Assembly (NCBI RefSeq): GCF_025263485.1
Contig: NZ_CP079863.1
Coordinates: 186,001 to 250,000 of the forward strand
Length of the DNA: 64,000 nucleotides
Reading direction: 5' to 3'
From: Mycobacterium sp. SMC-2
GTDB lineage: Bacteria > Actinomycetota > Actinomycetes > Mycobacteriales > Mycobacteriaceae
A program made the translations under genes and the position numbers. This document shows positions 51,791 to 63,630 of this stretch, piece after piece (positions within the stretch are counted from its first letter, which is position 1; each line of letters opens with the position of its first letter). Under the pieces are notes generated by a model. The model saw only the letters and a list, made by a program, of their open reading frames with translations, had not been told where the DNA came from and did not search any database.

Positions 51791-52698
51791 CCCGCCAGGA
51801 CCTCGACGACGTCGGCGGGCGCGTGGGCGCGCCGGGCGGTCCGCAGGGCGTTCACCCGGTACGCCTGCGCAAGTTCCGGGTCGGCCTGGTTCAGCGCGGC
51901 CAGGTGCCCGGCGACCGCGGCGGCGTCACCGCGTGCGACCGGGCCGGTCAGCGCGGCCTGACCGCGTTGCAGGGTGTTCTCCAGCGCCGCCCGGGCCAGC
52001 GGCCCGACGATGCGTTCGGCGATGCCGCCAGGCTGGTCGTCGACGGATTGTTGTCCGAGCAGTTCGTTGCCCCGCAGCGCGACCCGCAGCGCCTCGAGCG
52101 CGTCGGCGAGCACCGTCACCAGGTGGTTGCCGGCATGCGCCAGGCCGGCGTGGTAGAGCACCCGCGCTTCCTCGCGCACGCAGAACGGTTCGCCGCCCAT
52201 CTCCAGCACGAGCGACTGACCTATCGCATACCCGACATCGTCGGCCGCGGTGACGCCGAAGCAGGTGTCCGGCAGCCTGTTGATGTCCTCGTCGGATCCG
52301 GTGAACGTCATCGCCGGGTGGATCGCGAGCGGTATGCAGCCGTCCTGGGCCAGCGGCGCGAGAATGCCGACCCCGTTGGCGCCGGACGTGTGGGCGACGA
52401 TCGTGCCCGGGCGCACCGACGACGTCGCGGCCAATCCGGACACCAGGCCGGCCAGTTCGCTGTCGGGAACGGCCAGCAGCAGCAGCTCGGCACCGGAGGC
52501 CACGTCCGGCGGCGGCACCACCGGGGTGTCGGGCAGCCAACGCTGCGCCCGCTGCCGCGACGCGTGGGAGATGGCGCTGCACGCCACCACCACGTGGTCG
52601 GCGCGCTCCAGCGCGACCCCGAGCGCGGTGCCCACCCGGCCGGCCGAGATGACTCCCACCTTGAGCCTGGCCGGGCGCAAACCGTCGAACTGCACCAT
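51787..52698 (-). CDS. Rossmann-like and DUF2520 domain protein (Rv3603c-like)
   Basis: 303 residues. The N-terminal Rossmann fold has the dinucleotide loop [17 protein letters not shown] at about 15-31; the C-terminal DUF2520 domain is helical and resembles 6-phosphogluconate-dehydrogenase-type dimerisation domains. It sits directly before panC with a 4-bp overlap in many actinobacteria. A ketopantoate-reductase-like role has been speculated because of this position, but no activity is known to me. The ATG at 52698 gives the M. tuberculosis length; the frame is open to 52740. Confidence 0.82.
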   Translation of the reverse strand: MVQFDGLRPARLKVGVISAGRVGTALGVALERADHVVVACSAISHASRQRAQRWLPDTPVVPPPDVASGAELLLLAVPDSELAGLVSGLAATSSVRPGTIVAHTSGANGVGILAPLAQDGCIPLAIHPAMTFTGSDEDINRLPDTCFGVTAADDVGYAIGQSLVLEMGGEPFCVREEARVLYHAGLAHAGNHLVTVLADALEALRVALRGNELLGQQSVDDQPGGIAERIVGPLARAALENTLQRGQAALTGPVARGDAAAVAGHLAALNQADPELAQAYRVNALRTARRAHAPADVVEVLAG

Positions 52699-52813
52699 CG
52701 CAGACGACCTCACAGATTTCTTCGTTCGTTCCGGTCCCACTTCGTGGGTACCGTTCGGTCACTAAGACTGTAGTCGATTACCGGGCCCCGCCCAATGTGA
52801 GGAAGCTCCCAGC

Positions 52814-54175
52814 TCAGCCTTCGCGGCGGCGGCGCCGGCCACCCTCGGACGGCTGGACCTGCAGCCGCGCCAGCAGCTCGGCAACCGACTGGCCACCGGT
52901 CCGCGAGCCATCGCCTGGGCCGTCCGTGCCCTGCGCCAGCGGGTCCGCGCCGCCGTGCCGAGGAGTGTGCTCCGGCGGTGGCGGCGGGGCGAGCCGCGGC
53001 GGTGGCGCCGCGGCCGCAGGTGGTGGCGGTGGCGGCGTGGCCGCGGCGGGACCGGGAGCCGGAGCAAACGCCGGCTCGTTCGGGCGCTCGCTGGGGGGCG
53101 CGAAGTTGCCAACGCCATAGTCGCGGTACTCGGCCGAGTGCCGTGACCGGGCCCGGCGACCCGACTCACCGTACGGCGGCGGGGCTGCCTGCTCGACGGG
53201 CGGGCCGGCCCAGGCCTCGTCCGGTTCGGAGTGGCGGGCGCGCCGCCGTCGTCCCGACGTTGCGTCGGCCGGTGCGACGGACTCATCGGAGCCCGCCCAG
53301 TGGCTGCCCGGCGTCCCGGGTGGCAACCACAGTCCCGACGAAGCCGCCGGCTGCCAACCCTGCGGCTCCGGCTGTTGCGGAGGCGGGGGCTCGTGGCGGG
53401 TTTCGAATCGCGGCTCGGGCTCCGGCGGCGCGGCGCTGTACGAGGGCTGGGGCGGGGGCGCCGGCTCCTGCGGCGCTTCGTACTGGTAACGGACCCGCTC
53501 GCGGCGGGGCTGCGGCTGGCTCTGGGGCTGCCGGGGCGGCAACAGCGGCTCCTCGGGCACGTCGATGATCGCCGTCTCGTCGGCGCGGCCCTGCGGGCCC
53601 TCCTGGGGTACGGAGGTGACCCGATCGCTGGCGACCCAGTCGTAGGGCGCGTCACGCGGGGTCTCGCCGTTGCGGTCCCACTCGCTGTACGCGCGTTCGG
53701 GCGGCGCCTCGGTCTCGGGCGTCTCCAGCGCCGGGCGGTGGGCGAGGTCGGTGTCGAACAGGATCTCCAGGCTGGTGCGCAACGCGCTCAGCTCCGCGCG
53801 CAGCTCGGCCAGGTCGTCCGCGGCCTGTGCGCGCAGTTCGGACGCCAACTCCCGTCGCAGCTGGGATTCCACGGTCAGCTCGTACTCGCGTCGGGCCGAG
53901 ATTTCCCGATCCAGCTGCAAGTCGTACACCAGCTTCAGGTCGCGGACGCGGGATTGATCCGCGTCGCTCTGACGGCGATACAGCACCGAAACGAAGGCGC
54001 CGGCGACTGCGGCCCACAGCGCCAGGATTACAGCGAGCTTGAGGAGTTCCACCCGATTGGTGAAAACCAAAGCGGAACTGGCCCCCATTGCGAGGACCAG
54101 CAACGCGGTCAAGAGCACCCAACCCGGCCTGCGGCCGCCGCGCCGCACCCGGGCGCCGCGGGACAGAACGGTCAT
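52814..54175 (-). CDS. Membrane protein with long Pro-rich region (DUF6779, Rv3604c-like)
   Basis: 453 residues. Two transmembrane helices (about 20-40 and 45-67) are followed by a coiled-coil segment (RRQSDADQSRVRDLKLVYDL and after) to about 150. The rest is a roughly 290-residue low-complexity region dominated by Pro, Ala, Glu and Arg with runs such as PPPPPPAAAAPPP, then a conserved end (SVAELLARLQ). The function is unknown; it lies between pan and fol genes as in M. tuberculosis. The ATG at 54175 is chosen over 54202 because the conserved part starts there. Confidence 0.8.
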   Translation of the reverse strand: MTVLSRGARVRRGGRRPGWVLLTALLVLAMGASSALVFTNRVELLKLAVILALWAAVAGAFVSVLYRRQSDADQSRVRDLKLVYDLQLDREISARREYELTVESQLRRELASELRAQAADDLAELRAELSALRTSLEILFDTDLAHRPALETPETEAPPERAYSEWDRNGETPRDAPYDWVASDRVTSVPQEGPQGRADETAIIDVPEEPLLPPRQPQSQPQPRRERVRYQYEAPQEPAPPPQPSYSAAPPEPEPRFETRHEPPPPQQPEPQGWQPAASSGLWLPPGTPGSHWAGSDESVAPADATSGRRRRARHSEPDEAWAGPPVEQAAPPPYGESGRRARSRHSAEYRDYGVGNFAPPSERPNEPAFAPAPGPAAATPPPPPPAAAAPPPRLAPPPPPEHTPRHGGADPLAQGTDGPGDGSRTGGQSVAELLARLQVQPSEGGRRRRREG

Positions 54176-54261
54176 GGCCTGACTGTACCTGCGCGAGGTC
54201 AATCCGCGTGTCGCCCTACTCCGGCGATTCTCACGCGGTTGCCGGAGGGGTCACAGGCGCG

Positions 54262-54738
54262 CTAGTTTTCGGCGCCCTCGCCGTGCTCGGTCTGGTCCGG
54301 TGGCGACTTGCAGCAATGCTGCAGCCACAGCGCGGCGGCGACCAGCGCCAGCGCGCTGACGGCCGCAACCACGGTGCCGGTGGTGTCCTCGGCGGCCACC
54401 CGCAGCCACGACCGCCGCGGCAGGAAATACACCAGCACTCCGACCCACCAGCCCAGCACTAGCGCGCCCACCCAGGCCGACGCCTTGGCGACCATCAGGC
54501 TGCGCGCTACCGCCAGCGGGTGCAGCCAGCCGGGCCCGACGCCGATTTCGCCGTCGCTGATCTTGGCCCGCACGTAGCGGGCCCACAGAGCTTCGACGAC
54601 GGCCACCGCCAGCAGCGACAGGCCGGTCCACACCGTGATCGGCGGAAACCACCGGTACAGGCCTTTAACGACCAGATAGCCCACCACCGCGGCGGCCACC
54701 ACCGCGGCCGTCAGGTCACGTTTCCTGGTCGGTCCCAT
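54262..54738 (-). CDS. DUF3180 membrane protein (Rv3605c-like)
   Basis: 158 residues with four hydrophobic helices (VVAAAVVGYLVVKGLY, TGLSLLAVAVVEALWARYV, AWVGALVLGWWVGVLVYFL, GTVVAAVSALALVAAALWL). The function is unknown. Its ATG overlaps the folK TGA (TGATG), so it is coupled to the folate operon; DUF3180 genes follow folK in many actinobacteria. Confidence 0.87.
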   Translation of the reverse strand: MGPTRKRDLTAAVVAAAVVGYLVVKGLYRWFPPITVWTGLSLLAVAVVEALWARYVRAKISDGEIGVGPGWLHPLAVARSLMVAKASAWVGALVLGWWVGVLVYFLPRRSWLRVAAEDTTGTVVAAVSALALVAAALWLQHCCKSPPDQTEHGEGAEN

Positions 54739-55286
54739 CAGGTTTGCGGTTTCCGGTCGGCCAGGGACTCGCCCGCCGGCTGCAGCTTCAGACCGGTCAA
54801 CCGGACGCTTTCCCGGTCGGCCGGGTCCAGCTCGGCGAGCAGGCTCGCGACAGGACTCGGTGCCTCGGCGACGGTCAGCCAGGCATCGGGGTCGATGGCC
54901 AGCCAGGGGATCATGACGAAGGCCCGCAGATGGGCCAGCGGGTGCGGCAGCGTCAGGTTGTTGTCGCGGGCGATCACCTCCGCATCGCCGTAGCAGGCGA
55001 TCAGGTCGACATCGAGGGTTCGCGGGCCCCAGCGCTCGCCGCGCACGCGGCCCGCCGCCCGCTCGAACTCCTGGGCCCGCCGCAGCCAGCACTGCCCGTC
55101 ACACGCCGGATCGTTGGCGATCAGCACCGCGTTGAGAAAGGGTCCCTGATCGACCCGGCCCCACGGGTCCGTCTCGTACACCGGCGAGACCGCGAGCACC
55201 GTCTCGCCCAGCCCGTCGACGACCGACTGCAACCGTGCCAGCCGGTCGCCCAGGTTGGAGCCGATGGACAGTACGACTCGCGTCAT
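54738..55286 (-). CDS. folK: 6-hydroxymethyl-7,8-dihydropterin pyrophosphokinase
   Basis: 182 residues. HPPK signatures are LSIGSNLGDRLARLQ at the start, YETDPWG, RRAQEFERAAGRVRGERWGP, TLDVDLIACYGD (catalytic Asp pair) and LPHPLAHLRAFVMIPW. It uses ATP to activate the pterin for FolP. The ATG at 55286 gives the conserved MTRVVLSIGSN start. It lies 79 bp after the folB stop; the gap has the inverted motif CCACCC/GGGTGG but no gene. Confidence 0.95.
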   Translation of the reverse strand: MTRVVLSIGSNLGDRLARLQSVVDGLGETVLAVSPVYETDPWGRVDQGPFLNAVLIANDPACDGQCWLRRAQEFERAAGRVRGERWGPRTLDVDLIACYGDAEVIARDNNLTLPHPLAHLRAFVMIPWLAIDPDAWLTVAEAPSPVASLLAELDPADRESVRLTGLKLQPAGESLADRKPQT

Positions 55287-55365
55287 AGGCGCCGCTTCTT
55301 CCACAAGTGGGCGGGCGTGCGTCCACCCCCACAAGCGGGTGGCGTCCCCACGGATCCGTCGACGC

Positions 55366-55767
55366 TCATAACGCCCGGCCCGCCGGGACCACCGAGCCGC
55401 GGCCGCCGCGCCGCGACCGCCGCACCACCACCGCGACGTCGGCGAACTGCTGCGGGATCGGAGCCTGCGGCTTGTGCACCACCACCTCGACGGCGTGCAC
55501 TCGCTCGTCTTCCATCACCCGGTCCGCGATCTCGCCCCCGACCGCTTCGATGAGGTTGCGCGGCGGCCCGGCCACGACGTCGGACGCGAGCTGGGCCAGG
55601 GCGGCGTAGTCGTAGGTGTCGGCCAGCGCGTCGCTGGCGGCGGCCTCGGCGAGGTCGATCCACACGGTCATATCGACGACGAAGTCCTGCCCGTCGGCGC
55701 GCTCGTGGTCGAAGACTCCGTGTCGCCCACGAATCTTCAACCCCCGCAGTTCGATTCGATCAGCCAT
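55366..55767 (-). CDS. folB: Dihydroneopterin aldolase
   Basis: 133 residues, full length. Motifs are [20 protein letters not shown] (with catalytic neighbourhood), [30 protein letters not shown] and [21 protein letters not shown] (active-site Lys). It cleaves dihydroneopterin to hydroxymethyl-dihydropterin and glycolaldehyde. The ATG at 55767 overlaps the folP end by 8 bp. Confidence 0.94.
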   Translation of the reverse strand: MADRIELRGLKIRGRHGVFDHERADGQDFVVDMTVWIDLAEAAASDALADTYDYAALAQLASDVVAGPPRNLIEAVGGEIADRVMEDERVHAVEVVVHKPQAPIPQQFADVAVVVRRSRRGGRGSVVPAGRAL

Positions 55768-56602
55768 CGTCTCCAGCCAGCTCAGTCTGCTGCGTTTCGG
55801 TCTGCGTCCAGGCCTGAACCACCTTGAGGGCGTCGACCGTGGCCCGCACGTCGTGCACGCGAACGCCCCACGCCCCGTGCAGCGCGGCCAGCACGGAGAC
55901 GACCGCGGTCGCCGTCTCGCGGCCGTCGGGGGGTCGCGGTGAGCCATCGGGCCCGGCCAACAACGTACCGAGGAACCGTTTGCGCGACGCGCCCAGGAGC
56001 ACGGGGATTCCGGTGGCGACCAACTGCGGCAACGCGCGCAGCAGCGCCCAATTGTGTTGACCCGTCTTGGCGAATCCGAGGCCCGGGTCGATCACCAGCT
56101 TGGCGGGGTCGACGCCCGCGGCCACCGCGGCGTCCACGCTGGCCAGCAGCTCGGCGCGCACCTCGGCCACTACGTCGTCGTAGTGCGGGGTCGCGTGCGG
56201 GCGGTCGGCTGACACCGACCGCCAATGCATCAGCACCCAGGGCACGCCGGCGTCGGCCAGCAACGGCGCCATCGCGGGATCGGCGCGTCCGCCCGAGACG
56301 TCGTTGACGATCCGCGCGCCGTTCTGCAGCGCCGCCCTCGCGACGTCGGCGTGCATGGTGTCGATGCTTACTGTGATGCCCTCCGCCACAAGTTCTTTGA
56401 CGACAGGGATCACGCGAGACGTCTCGACCTGGGAGTCGATTCGGATGGCGCCGGGTCGGGTCGACTCCCCTCCTACGTCGACGATGCCCGCGCCCTCCGC
56501 GGCCAGCGCCAGCCCGTGCTGGACTGCGTTGTCGGTATTGAGGTAGCGGCCGCCGTCGGAGAACGAGTCGTCAGTGACGTTCAGGACTCCCATAACCCGC
56601 AC
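55760..56602 (-). CDS. folP: Dihydropteroate synthase
   Basis: 280 residues. It joins pABA to the pterin and is the sulfonamide target. Loop 1 is [18 protein letters not shown], loop 2 is [10 protein letters not shown], with MVNDVSGG-like [26 protein letters not shown] and [11 protein letters not shown] (pABA pocket Arg and Lys) following. The GTG at 56602 is 10 bp after the folE stop and gives a slightly shorter N-terminus than M. tuberculosis FolP1. The order folE-folP-folB-folK is the classic actinobacterial folate operon. Confidence 0.95.
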   Translation of the reverse strand: MRVMGVLNVTDDSFSDGGRYLNTDNAVQHGLALAAEGAGIVDVGGESTRPGAIRIDSQVETSRVIPVVKELVAEGITVSIDTMHADVARAALQNGARIVNDVSGGRADPAMAPLLADAGVPWVLMHWRSVSADRPHATPHYDDVVAEVRAELLASVDAAVAAGVDPAKLVIDPGLGFAKTGQHNWALLRALPQLVATGIPVLLGASRKRFLGTLLAGPDGSPRPPDGRETATAVVSVLAALHGAWGVRVHDVRATVDALKVVQAWTQTETQQTELAGDDG

Positions 56603-56612
56603 AGGCGCCGAC

Positions 56613-57227
56613 TTACTTACGCAGGATGAGGTCGAGCGCTTCGGATCGAGAAGCGGCGTTGGATTTGAACAGTCCGCGCACCGCCGAGGTGGTGGTGACC
56701 GCGCCGGGCTTGCGCACGCCGCGCATCGCCATGCACAGGTGCTCGGCCTCGATCACGACGATCACGCCCCGCGGATTGAGCTTTTTGGTCAGGGCGTCGG
56801 CGATCTGGCTGGTAAGCCGTTCCTGCACCTGCGGTCGCTTGGAGTACAGGTCCACCAGGCGCGCGATCTTCGACAGCCCGGTGACTCGTCCGTCGGCGCC
56901 GGGGATGTACCCGACATGGGCCACACCGTGGAATGACACCAGGTGGTGTTCGCACGTGGAGTACAGCGGGATTTCCTTGACCAGCACCAGTTCGTCGTGT
57001 TCTTCGTCGAACATGGTGTTCAGCACGCTGTCGGGATCGGTGTAGAGCCCGGCGAACATTTCCTGGTAGGCGCGGGCGACGCGTGCCGGCGTATCCCGCA
57101 GGCCGTGCCGGTCCGGGTCCTCGCCGATGGCGTACAGCAATTCGCGGATCGCGGCCTCGGCGCGCTCCTGGTCGAACACCCGAATTGAGGGAGTGGCGGT
57201 ATCCGGCCCAAAACCGGTTAAGGCCAT
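56613..57227 (-). CDS. folE: GTP cyclohydrolase I
   Basis: 204 residues, type IA. It opens GTP to dihydroneopterin triphosphate. The zinc ligands are visible in [20 protein letters not shown] (Cys, His) and [16 protein letters not shown] (Cys). [24 protein letters not shown] is the conserved substrate loop. It starts 15 bp after the ftsH stop, so ftsH and the folate genes may share a transcript. Confidence 0.96.
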   Translation of the reverse strand: MALTGFGPDTATPSIRVFDQERAEAAIRELLYAIGEDPDRHGLRDTPARVARAYQEMFAGLYTDPDSVLNTMFDEEHDELVLVKEIPLYSTCEHHLVSFHGVAHVGYIPGADGRVTGLSKIARLVDLYSKRPQVQERLTSQIADALTKKLNPRGVIVVIEAEHLCMAMRGVRKPGAVTTTSAVRGLFKSNAASRSEALDLILRK

Positions 57228-57242
57228 CGAATCCTCCGTTCG

Positions 57243-59636
<2,394 letters not shown>

Positions 59637-59706
59637 CAATCATCGGCCTTGCTGGCCAGGTCCTTCCCCGATATACACGCAGCTGGAAAAGTCCAGGCTA
59701 CCGCTC

Positions 59707-59752
59707 GTGGCGATCGCCAGCCCGGCCGAGCCGGGCGCAGCGGGTCGCCACC
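59707..59752. repeat. 46-bp structured repeat, copy 1
   Basis: Begins GTGGCGATCGCCAGCCC and ends GCAGCGGGTCGCCACC. The ends GTGGCGA/TCGCCAC are complementary, and an inner CCCGGC-CGA-GCCGGG hairpin sits inside, so the unit can fold on itself. It is identical to copy 2, 9 bp away. Confidence 0.85.
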
Positions 59753-59761
59753 GTTGTTCCC

Positions 59762-59807
59762 GTGGCGATCGCCAGCCCGGCCGAGCCGGGCGCAGCGGGT
59801 CGCCACC
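59762..59807. repeat. 46-bp structured repeat, copy 2
   Basis: Identical in all 46 bases to copy 1, separated from it by GTTGTTCCC. The perfect identity in non-coding DNA suggests a recent duplication or a dispersed mobile repeat. Confidence 0.85.
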
Positions 59808-59901
59808 ACTCAGTGGATATAACGAGCAGGGGTTCCCGCCGGCAACAGCTGACCGCGCCGGGCGTGACATTGGACGGCGGGTGCTCACGTCGGGCGTTCC
59901 G

Positions 59902-60318
59902 TCATTCGTAATAGCGGGCCTCTATCACGTTGCCGTCCGGATCGCGGAAGTAATAGCCCTGCGGCGCCCAACCCCGGGCGCCGAAGTTAGGGCTCAACCG
60001 CGCCTCGGTGTCCACTTTCTCAGCTTGGAGGCGTTGGTCCAACGCGTCGTACTCGGATTTCGTGAACGCAATGCAGACGTGATTCACCGGGTGGCCGGCG
60101 CTGCCTTCCGCGCGCGTGAGCGCCTCGGTGCCGGCAACGGCGGCAAGCGGCAACAGGTCGATGATCGAGTCCTCACAAACCCGCACGCTCGGGAACGGCG
60201 CCTCGCCGGCCTCGAACTCGGCAAACCGGACCGGCGCCAACCCGACCACCCTGGTATAGAAATCCATCGCGCCGCGCGGATCTTTAGTCCACAGGACGAC
60301 GTGGTCGAGCCGCTTCAT
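59902..60318 (-). CDS. Glyoxalase/VOC-superfamily protein
   Basis: 138 residues, vicinal-oxygen-chelate fold with two repeats. Candidate metal ligands are His6 (KRLDHVVLW), the His in PVNHVCIAF and the Glu in DPDGNVIEARYY. This set fits glyoxalase I/dioxygenase-like proteins; the substrate is unknown. The ATG at 60318 begins the conserved strand. It is divergent from ephA. Confidence 0.85.
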   Translation of the reverse strand: MKRLDHVVLWTKDPRGAMDFYTRVVGLAPVRFAEFEAGEAPFPSVRVCEDSIIDLLPLAAVAGTEALTRAEGSAGHPVNHVCIAFTKSEYDALDQRLQAEKVDTEARLSPNFGARGWAPQGYYFRDPDGNVIEARYYE

Positions 60319-60447
60319 TCCGGGTCACCTGCTTTCACCTGATGTGGGGCTTCACGGCGATGTCTACCAGGCGACCAAAGCCGTTGGAACGCTATTCGCA
60401 ATCAGCGCGAATACTTCTCAGCCCCGGAGCGGTTGTGCTTTGGTGAC

Positions 60448-61419
60448 ATGGTGCTCAAATCAACCGAACGGTTAGTAGAGACCAACGGTGTGCGGCTGCG
60501 GGTAGTGGAGGCGGGAGAGCGCGGCGCGCCCTTGGTGATTTTGGCCCACGGCTTTCCCGAGTTGGCATATTCCTGGCGCCACCAGATACCTGTCCTCGCC
60601 GACGCCGGCTACCACGTGCTCGCGCCCGATCAGCGCGGCTACGGCGGGTCCTCCCGCCCCCAAGCGATCGAGGCCTACGACATCCACCAGCTGACGGCCG
60701 ACCTGGTCGGTCTGCTCGACGACGTCGGCGCCGAACGTGCGGTCTGGATCGGACACGACTGGGGGGCCGCCGTGGTCTGGAATGCGCCCCTGTTGCACCC
60801 GGATCGCGTGGCGGCCGTCGCGGCGCTCAGCGTGCCGGCGGTGCCCCGCTCGCACGTGGCGCCGACGAAGGCGTGGCGCAAGATGCTCGGCGACAAATTC
60901 TTCTACATCCTGTATTTCCAGGAGCCGGGCGTCGCCGACGCGGAGCTCAATGGTGATCCCGCCCGCACGATGCGCCGGATGCTGGGCGGCCTGCGGACAT
61001 CGGGTGACCCGCTCACCGCGTCGCGGATGGTGGCGCCCGGTCCCGAGGGATTCATCGATCGCCTTCCCGAACCCGACCGGCTGCCGGACTGGCTGAGCCA
61101 GGACGAGCTCGACCATTACATCAGCGAGTTTTCCCGCACCGGATTCACCGGCGGGCTGAACTGGTATCGCAACTTCGACCGCAACTGGGAGACGACCCCG
61201 GAGCTGGCCGACGCGAAAATAACTGTGCCGGCGCTCTTTATCGGTGGGACCGCCGACCCGGTGTTGACGTTCACCCGCGCCGACCGCGCGGCGGAGTTGA
61301 TCACCGGACCCTACCGGCAGGTGATGATCGAGGACGCGGGCCACTGGCTGCAACAGGAACGGCCGGACGAGGTGAACACGGCCCTATTGGACTTCCTCAA
61401 CGGATTGGAGCTGCGATGA
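60448..61419 (+). CDS. ephA: Epoxide hydrolase EphA
   Basis: 323 residues, alpha/beta-hydrolase epoxide hydrolase. HGFPELAYSWRHQ is the oxyanion HGXP motif, GHDWGAAVVW at about 100-110 has the nucleophilic Asp, lid tyrosines are in FFYILYFQEPG and GLNWYRNFDRNW, the charge-relay Asp is in GGTADPVLTF and the His is in DAGHWLQQERP. It is orthologous by sequence to M. tuberculosis EphA. The start ATG 60448 is preferred; a TTG at 60433 or GTG 60451 are alternatives. Its stop overlaps the next ATG (ATGA). Confidence 0.92.
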   Translation: MVLKSTERLVETNGVRLRVVEAGERGAPLVILAHGFPELAYSWRHQIPVLADAGYHVLAPDQRGYGGSSRPQAIEAYDIHQLTADLVGLLDDVGAERAVWIGHDWGAAVVWNAPLLHPDRVAAVAALSVPAVPRSHVAPTKAWRKMLGDKFFYILYFQEPGVADAELNGDPARTMRRMLGGLRTSGDPLTASRMVAPGPEGFIDRLPEPDRLPDWLSQDELDHYISEFSRTGFTGGLNWYRNFDRNWETTPELADAKITVPALFIGGTADPVLTFTRADRAAELITGPYRQVMIEDAGHWLQQERPDEVNTALLDFLNGLELR

Positions 61420-62603
61420 GCGCCCCGCTGCGTTTCGGTGTCTTCATCACACCTTTTCACCCGATCGGCCAATCGCCAACGGTGGCTTTGGAATACGACA
61501 TGGAACGCGTGGTCGCGCTGGATCGGCTCGGATTCGACGAAGCCTGGTTCGGCGAACACCACTCCGGAGGCTACGAATTGATCGCCTGCCCGGAGGTGTT
61601 CATCGCGGCCGCGGCCGAGCGGACGAAACACATCCGGCTGGGCACCGGCGTGGTTTCGCTGCCCTACCACCATCCGTTGATGGTGGCCGATCGCTGGGTG
61701 CTACTCGACCACCTCACCCGCGGCCGGGTGATGTTCGGCACCGGCCCCGGCGCGCTGCCGTCGGATGCCTACATGATGGGCATCGACCCGGTCGATCAAC
61801 GGCACATGATGCAGGAGTCGCTGGAGGCGATCCTCGCGCTGTTCCGCGCCGGGCCCTCCGAGCGAATCGACCGCCACACCGACTGGTTCACCTTGCGCGA
61901 GGCGCAACTGCACATCCGGCCCTATACCTGTCCCTACCCCGAGATCTCTACCGCGGCAATGATTTCGCCGTCCGGCCCTCGGCTGGCGGGTGCGCTGGGC
62001 ACGTCATTGCTGTCGCTGTCGATGTCGGTGCCCGGCGGCTTCGCCGCCCTGGAAACCACCTGGGACTTGGTGCGCGAGCAGGCCGCTAAAACCGGCCGCG
62101 ACGAGCCGGATCGGGCGGACTGGCGCGTGCTGAGCATCATGCACATCGCCGACAGTCGCGAGAAGGCCATCGACGACTGCACCTACGGGCTGCAGGATTT
62201 CGCCAACTATTTCGGCGCCGCCGGGTTCGTTCCGTTGGCCAACACCGTGGAAGGCGCCCAGACGCCGCACGAGTTCGTCGAGGACTACGCGGCCAAGGGC
62301 AATTGCTGCATAGGAACCCCCGACGACGCGATCGCCCACATCGAGGACTTGCTCGACCGCTCGGGCGGTTTCGGCACGTTGCTGATGCTGGGTCACGACT
62401 GGGCCTCGCCCGAGGCGACGTATCACTGCTACGACCTGATGGCGCGCAAGGTGATTCCCCACTTCAAGGGCCAGCTGGAAGCATCGCGGTCGTCGCACGA
62501 CTGGGCCAAGAGTCATCGCGACCAGTTGATCGGCCGAGCGGGCGAGGCCGTGGTGAAAGCCATCACCGAGCATGTCGACGAGCAGAAGGGCGTAAAGAAC
62601 TGA
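61416..62603 (+). CDS. LLM-class flavin-dependent monooxygenase (Rv3618-like)
   Basis: 395 residues, bacterial luciferase-like TIM barrel. Family segments are LDRLGFDEAWFGEHHSGGYE, IRLGTGVVSLPYHHPLMVAD, LLDHLTRGRVMFGTGPGALP and DDAIAHIEDLLDRSGGFGTLL near the C-terminus. The substrate is unknown; it probably uses FMNH2 from a separate reductase. It is translationally coupled to ephA (ATGA) and to the dehydrogenase downstream (TGATG), so monooxygenation, epoxide hydrolysis and alcohol oxidation may be sequential steps on one compound. Confidence 0.92.
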   Translation: MSAPLRFGVFITPFHPIGQSPTVALEYDMERVVALDRLGFDEAWFGEHHSGGYELIACPEVFIAAAAERTKHIRLGTGVVSLPYHHPLMVADRWVLLDHLTRGRVMFGTGPGALPSDAYMMGIDPVDQRHMMQESLEAILALFRAGPSERIDRHTDWFTLREAQLHIRPYTCPYPEISTAAMISPSGPRLAGALGTSLLSLSMSVPGGFAALETTWDLVREQAAKTGRDEPDRADWRVLSIMHIADSREKAIDDCTYGLQDFANYFGAAGFVPLANTVEGAQTPHEFVEDYAAKGNCCIGTPDDAIAHIEDLLDRSGGFGTLLMLGHDWASPEATYHCYDLMARKVIPHFKGQLEASRSSHDWAKSHRDQLIGRAGEAVVKAITEHVDEQKGVKN

Positions 62604-63616
62604 TGCGCGCCGCGGTATTACGCGACGGCCGGATGGCCTACCGCGACGACGTGCCGGAGCCCGTGCCCGAGACCGGGCAGGTCCTCGTCGGCGTGCGGGC
62701 GTGCGGGATCTGCGGCTCGGACTTGCATTTCGCCGCCCACAGCGCGCAGGTGCTGGAAATGACCGATCGGGTGGCCGGCGGTAGGGGCGGCATGCACGTC
62801 GACCTCAACAACGACATCTTCATGGGTCACGAGTTCAGCGCCGAGGTACTCGAGGCCGGGCCCGACACCGAGACGCACCCGCCGGGAACGCTGGTCACCT
62901 CGCTCCCGGTGCTGCTCTCGGCCAAGGGCGTCGAGCCAATCGTCTACAGCAACAGCACAATCGGCGGTTACGCGGAACGCATGTTACTCTCGGCTCCGCT
63001 GCTACTGCCCGTCCCCAACGGCCTGGACTTCAAACATGCGGCCCTGACCGAACCCATGGCGGTGGGGTTGCACGCCGTCAACAAGTCCAACATCTCCCCC
63101 GGCGAGACGGCCCTGGTCATCGGCTGCGGGCCGATCGGCATCGCGATCATCGCGGCCCTGCGCGCCCGAGGGGTCGAAAACATTGTGGCGTCTGACTTTT
63201 CGCCGAAGCGGCGCGAGCTGGCCGCCGCCATGGGCGCCCACCAAACACTGGATGCCGCGCAGGGTTCGCCATTCGACTCCGCAAAACCCGCCGTCGTGTT
63301 CGAGGCGGTCGGAGTCCCGGGGATCATCGACGACGTGCTGCTCCGGGCCCGGCCCGGCACCCGCCTGGTGGTCGCCGGCGTTTGCATGCAGTCCGACACC
63401 GTCCATCCATTCTTCGCAATTGCCAAAGAGATCAACGTCCAGTTCGTGCTCGCCTACACCCCTGAGGAATTCGCCGACTCGCTGCGCGCGCTGGCTGAAG
63501 GCGACATCGACGTGTCCCCACTGATCACCGGGGAGGTCGGCCTCGACGGGGTCGGCGCAGCCTTTGACGACCTCGCCGACCCCGAGCGACACTGCAAGGT
63601 CCTCGTCACTCCCTAG
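62603..63616 (+). CDS. Zinc-type medium-chain alcohol dehydrogenase
   Basis: 337 residues. The catalytic-zinc Cys is in ACGICGSDLHF, the His-Glu is in FMGHEFSAEV and the Rossmann loop is ALVIGCGPIGIAIIAALRARG. The four-cysteine structural zinc loop of classical ADHs is absent: after GHEF the chain goes straight to GTLVTSLPVLLS. An insertion with MTDRVAGGRGGMHVDLNNDI precedes the GHE motif. The substrate is unknown. The ATG at 62603 overlaps the monooxygenase TGA. No equivalent lies at this place in H37Rv. Confidence 0.88.
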   Translation: MRAAVLRDGRMAYRDDVPEPVPETGQVLVGVRACGICGSDLHFAAHSAQVLEMTDRVAGGRGGMHVDLNNDIFMGHEFSAEVLEAGPDTETHPPGTLVTSLPVLLSAKGVEPIVYSNSTIGGYAERMLLSAPLLLPVPNGLDFKHAALTEPMAVGLHAVNKSNISPGETALVIGCGPIGIAIIAALRARGVENIVASDFSPKRRELAAAMGAHQTLDAAQGSPFDSAKPAVVFEAVGVPGIIDDVLLRARPGTRLVVAGVCMQSDTVHPFFAIAKEINVQFVLAYTPEEFADSLRALAEGDIDVSPLITGEVGLDGVGAAFDDLADPERHCKVLVTP

Positions 63617-63630
63617 GTCGATGGCGGCGA

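Larger units (their letters stand above)
59640..59901. other. Intergenic region carrying a duplicated structured repeat
   Basis: 262 bp between ftsH and the glyoxalase-like gene. It holds two direct copies of a 46-bp unit (listed separately). It must also contain the ftsH promoter, which I could not place with confidence. Confidence 0.5.

Noticed and set aside
53001..53100. Simple-sequence repeat region as a mobile or phase-variable element
   Set aside because: The GGCGG-type runs encode the Pro/Ala-rich tail of the Rv3604c-like protein and stay in frame.
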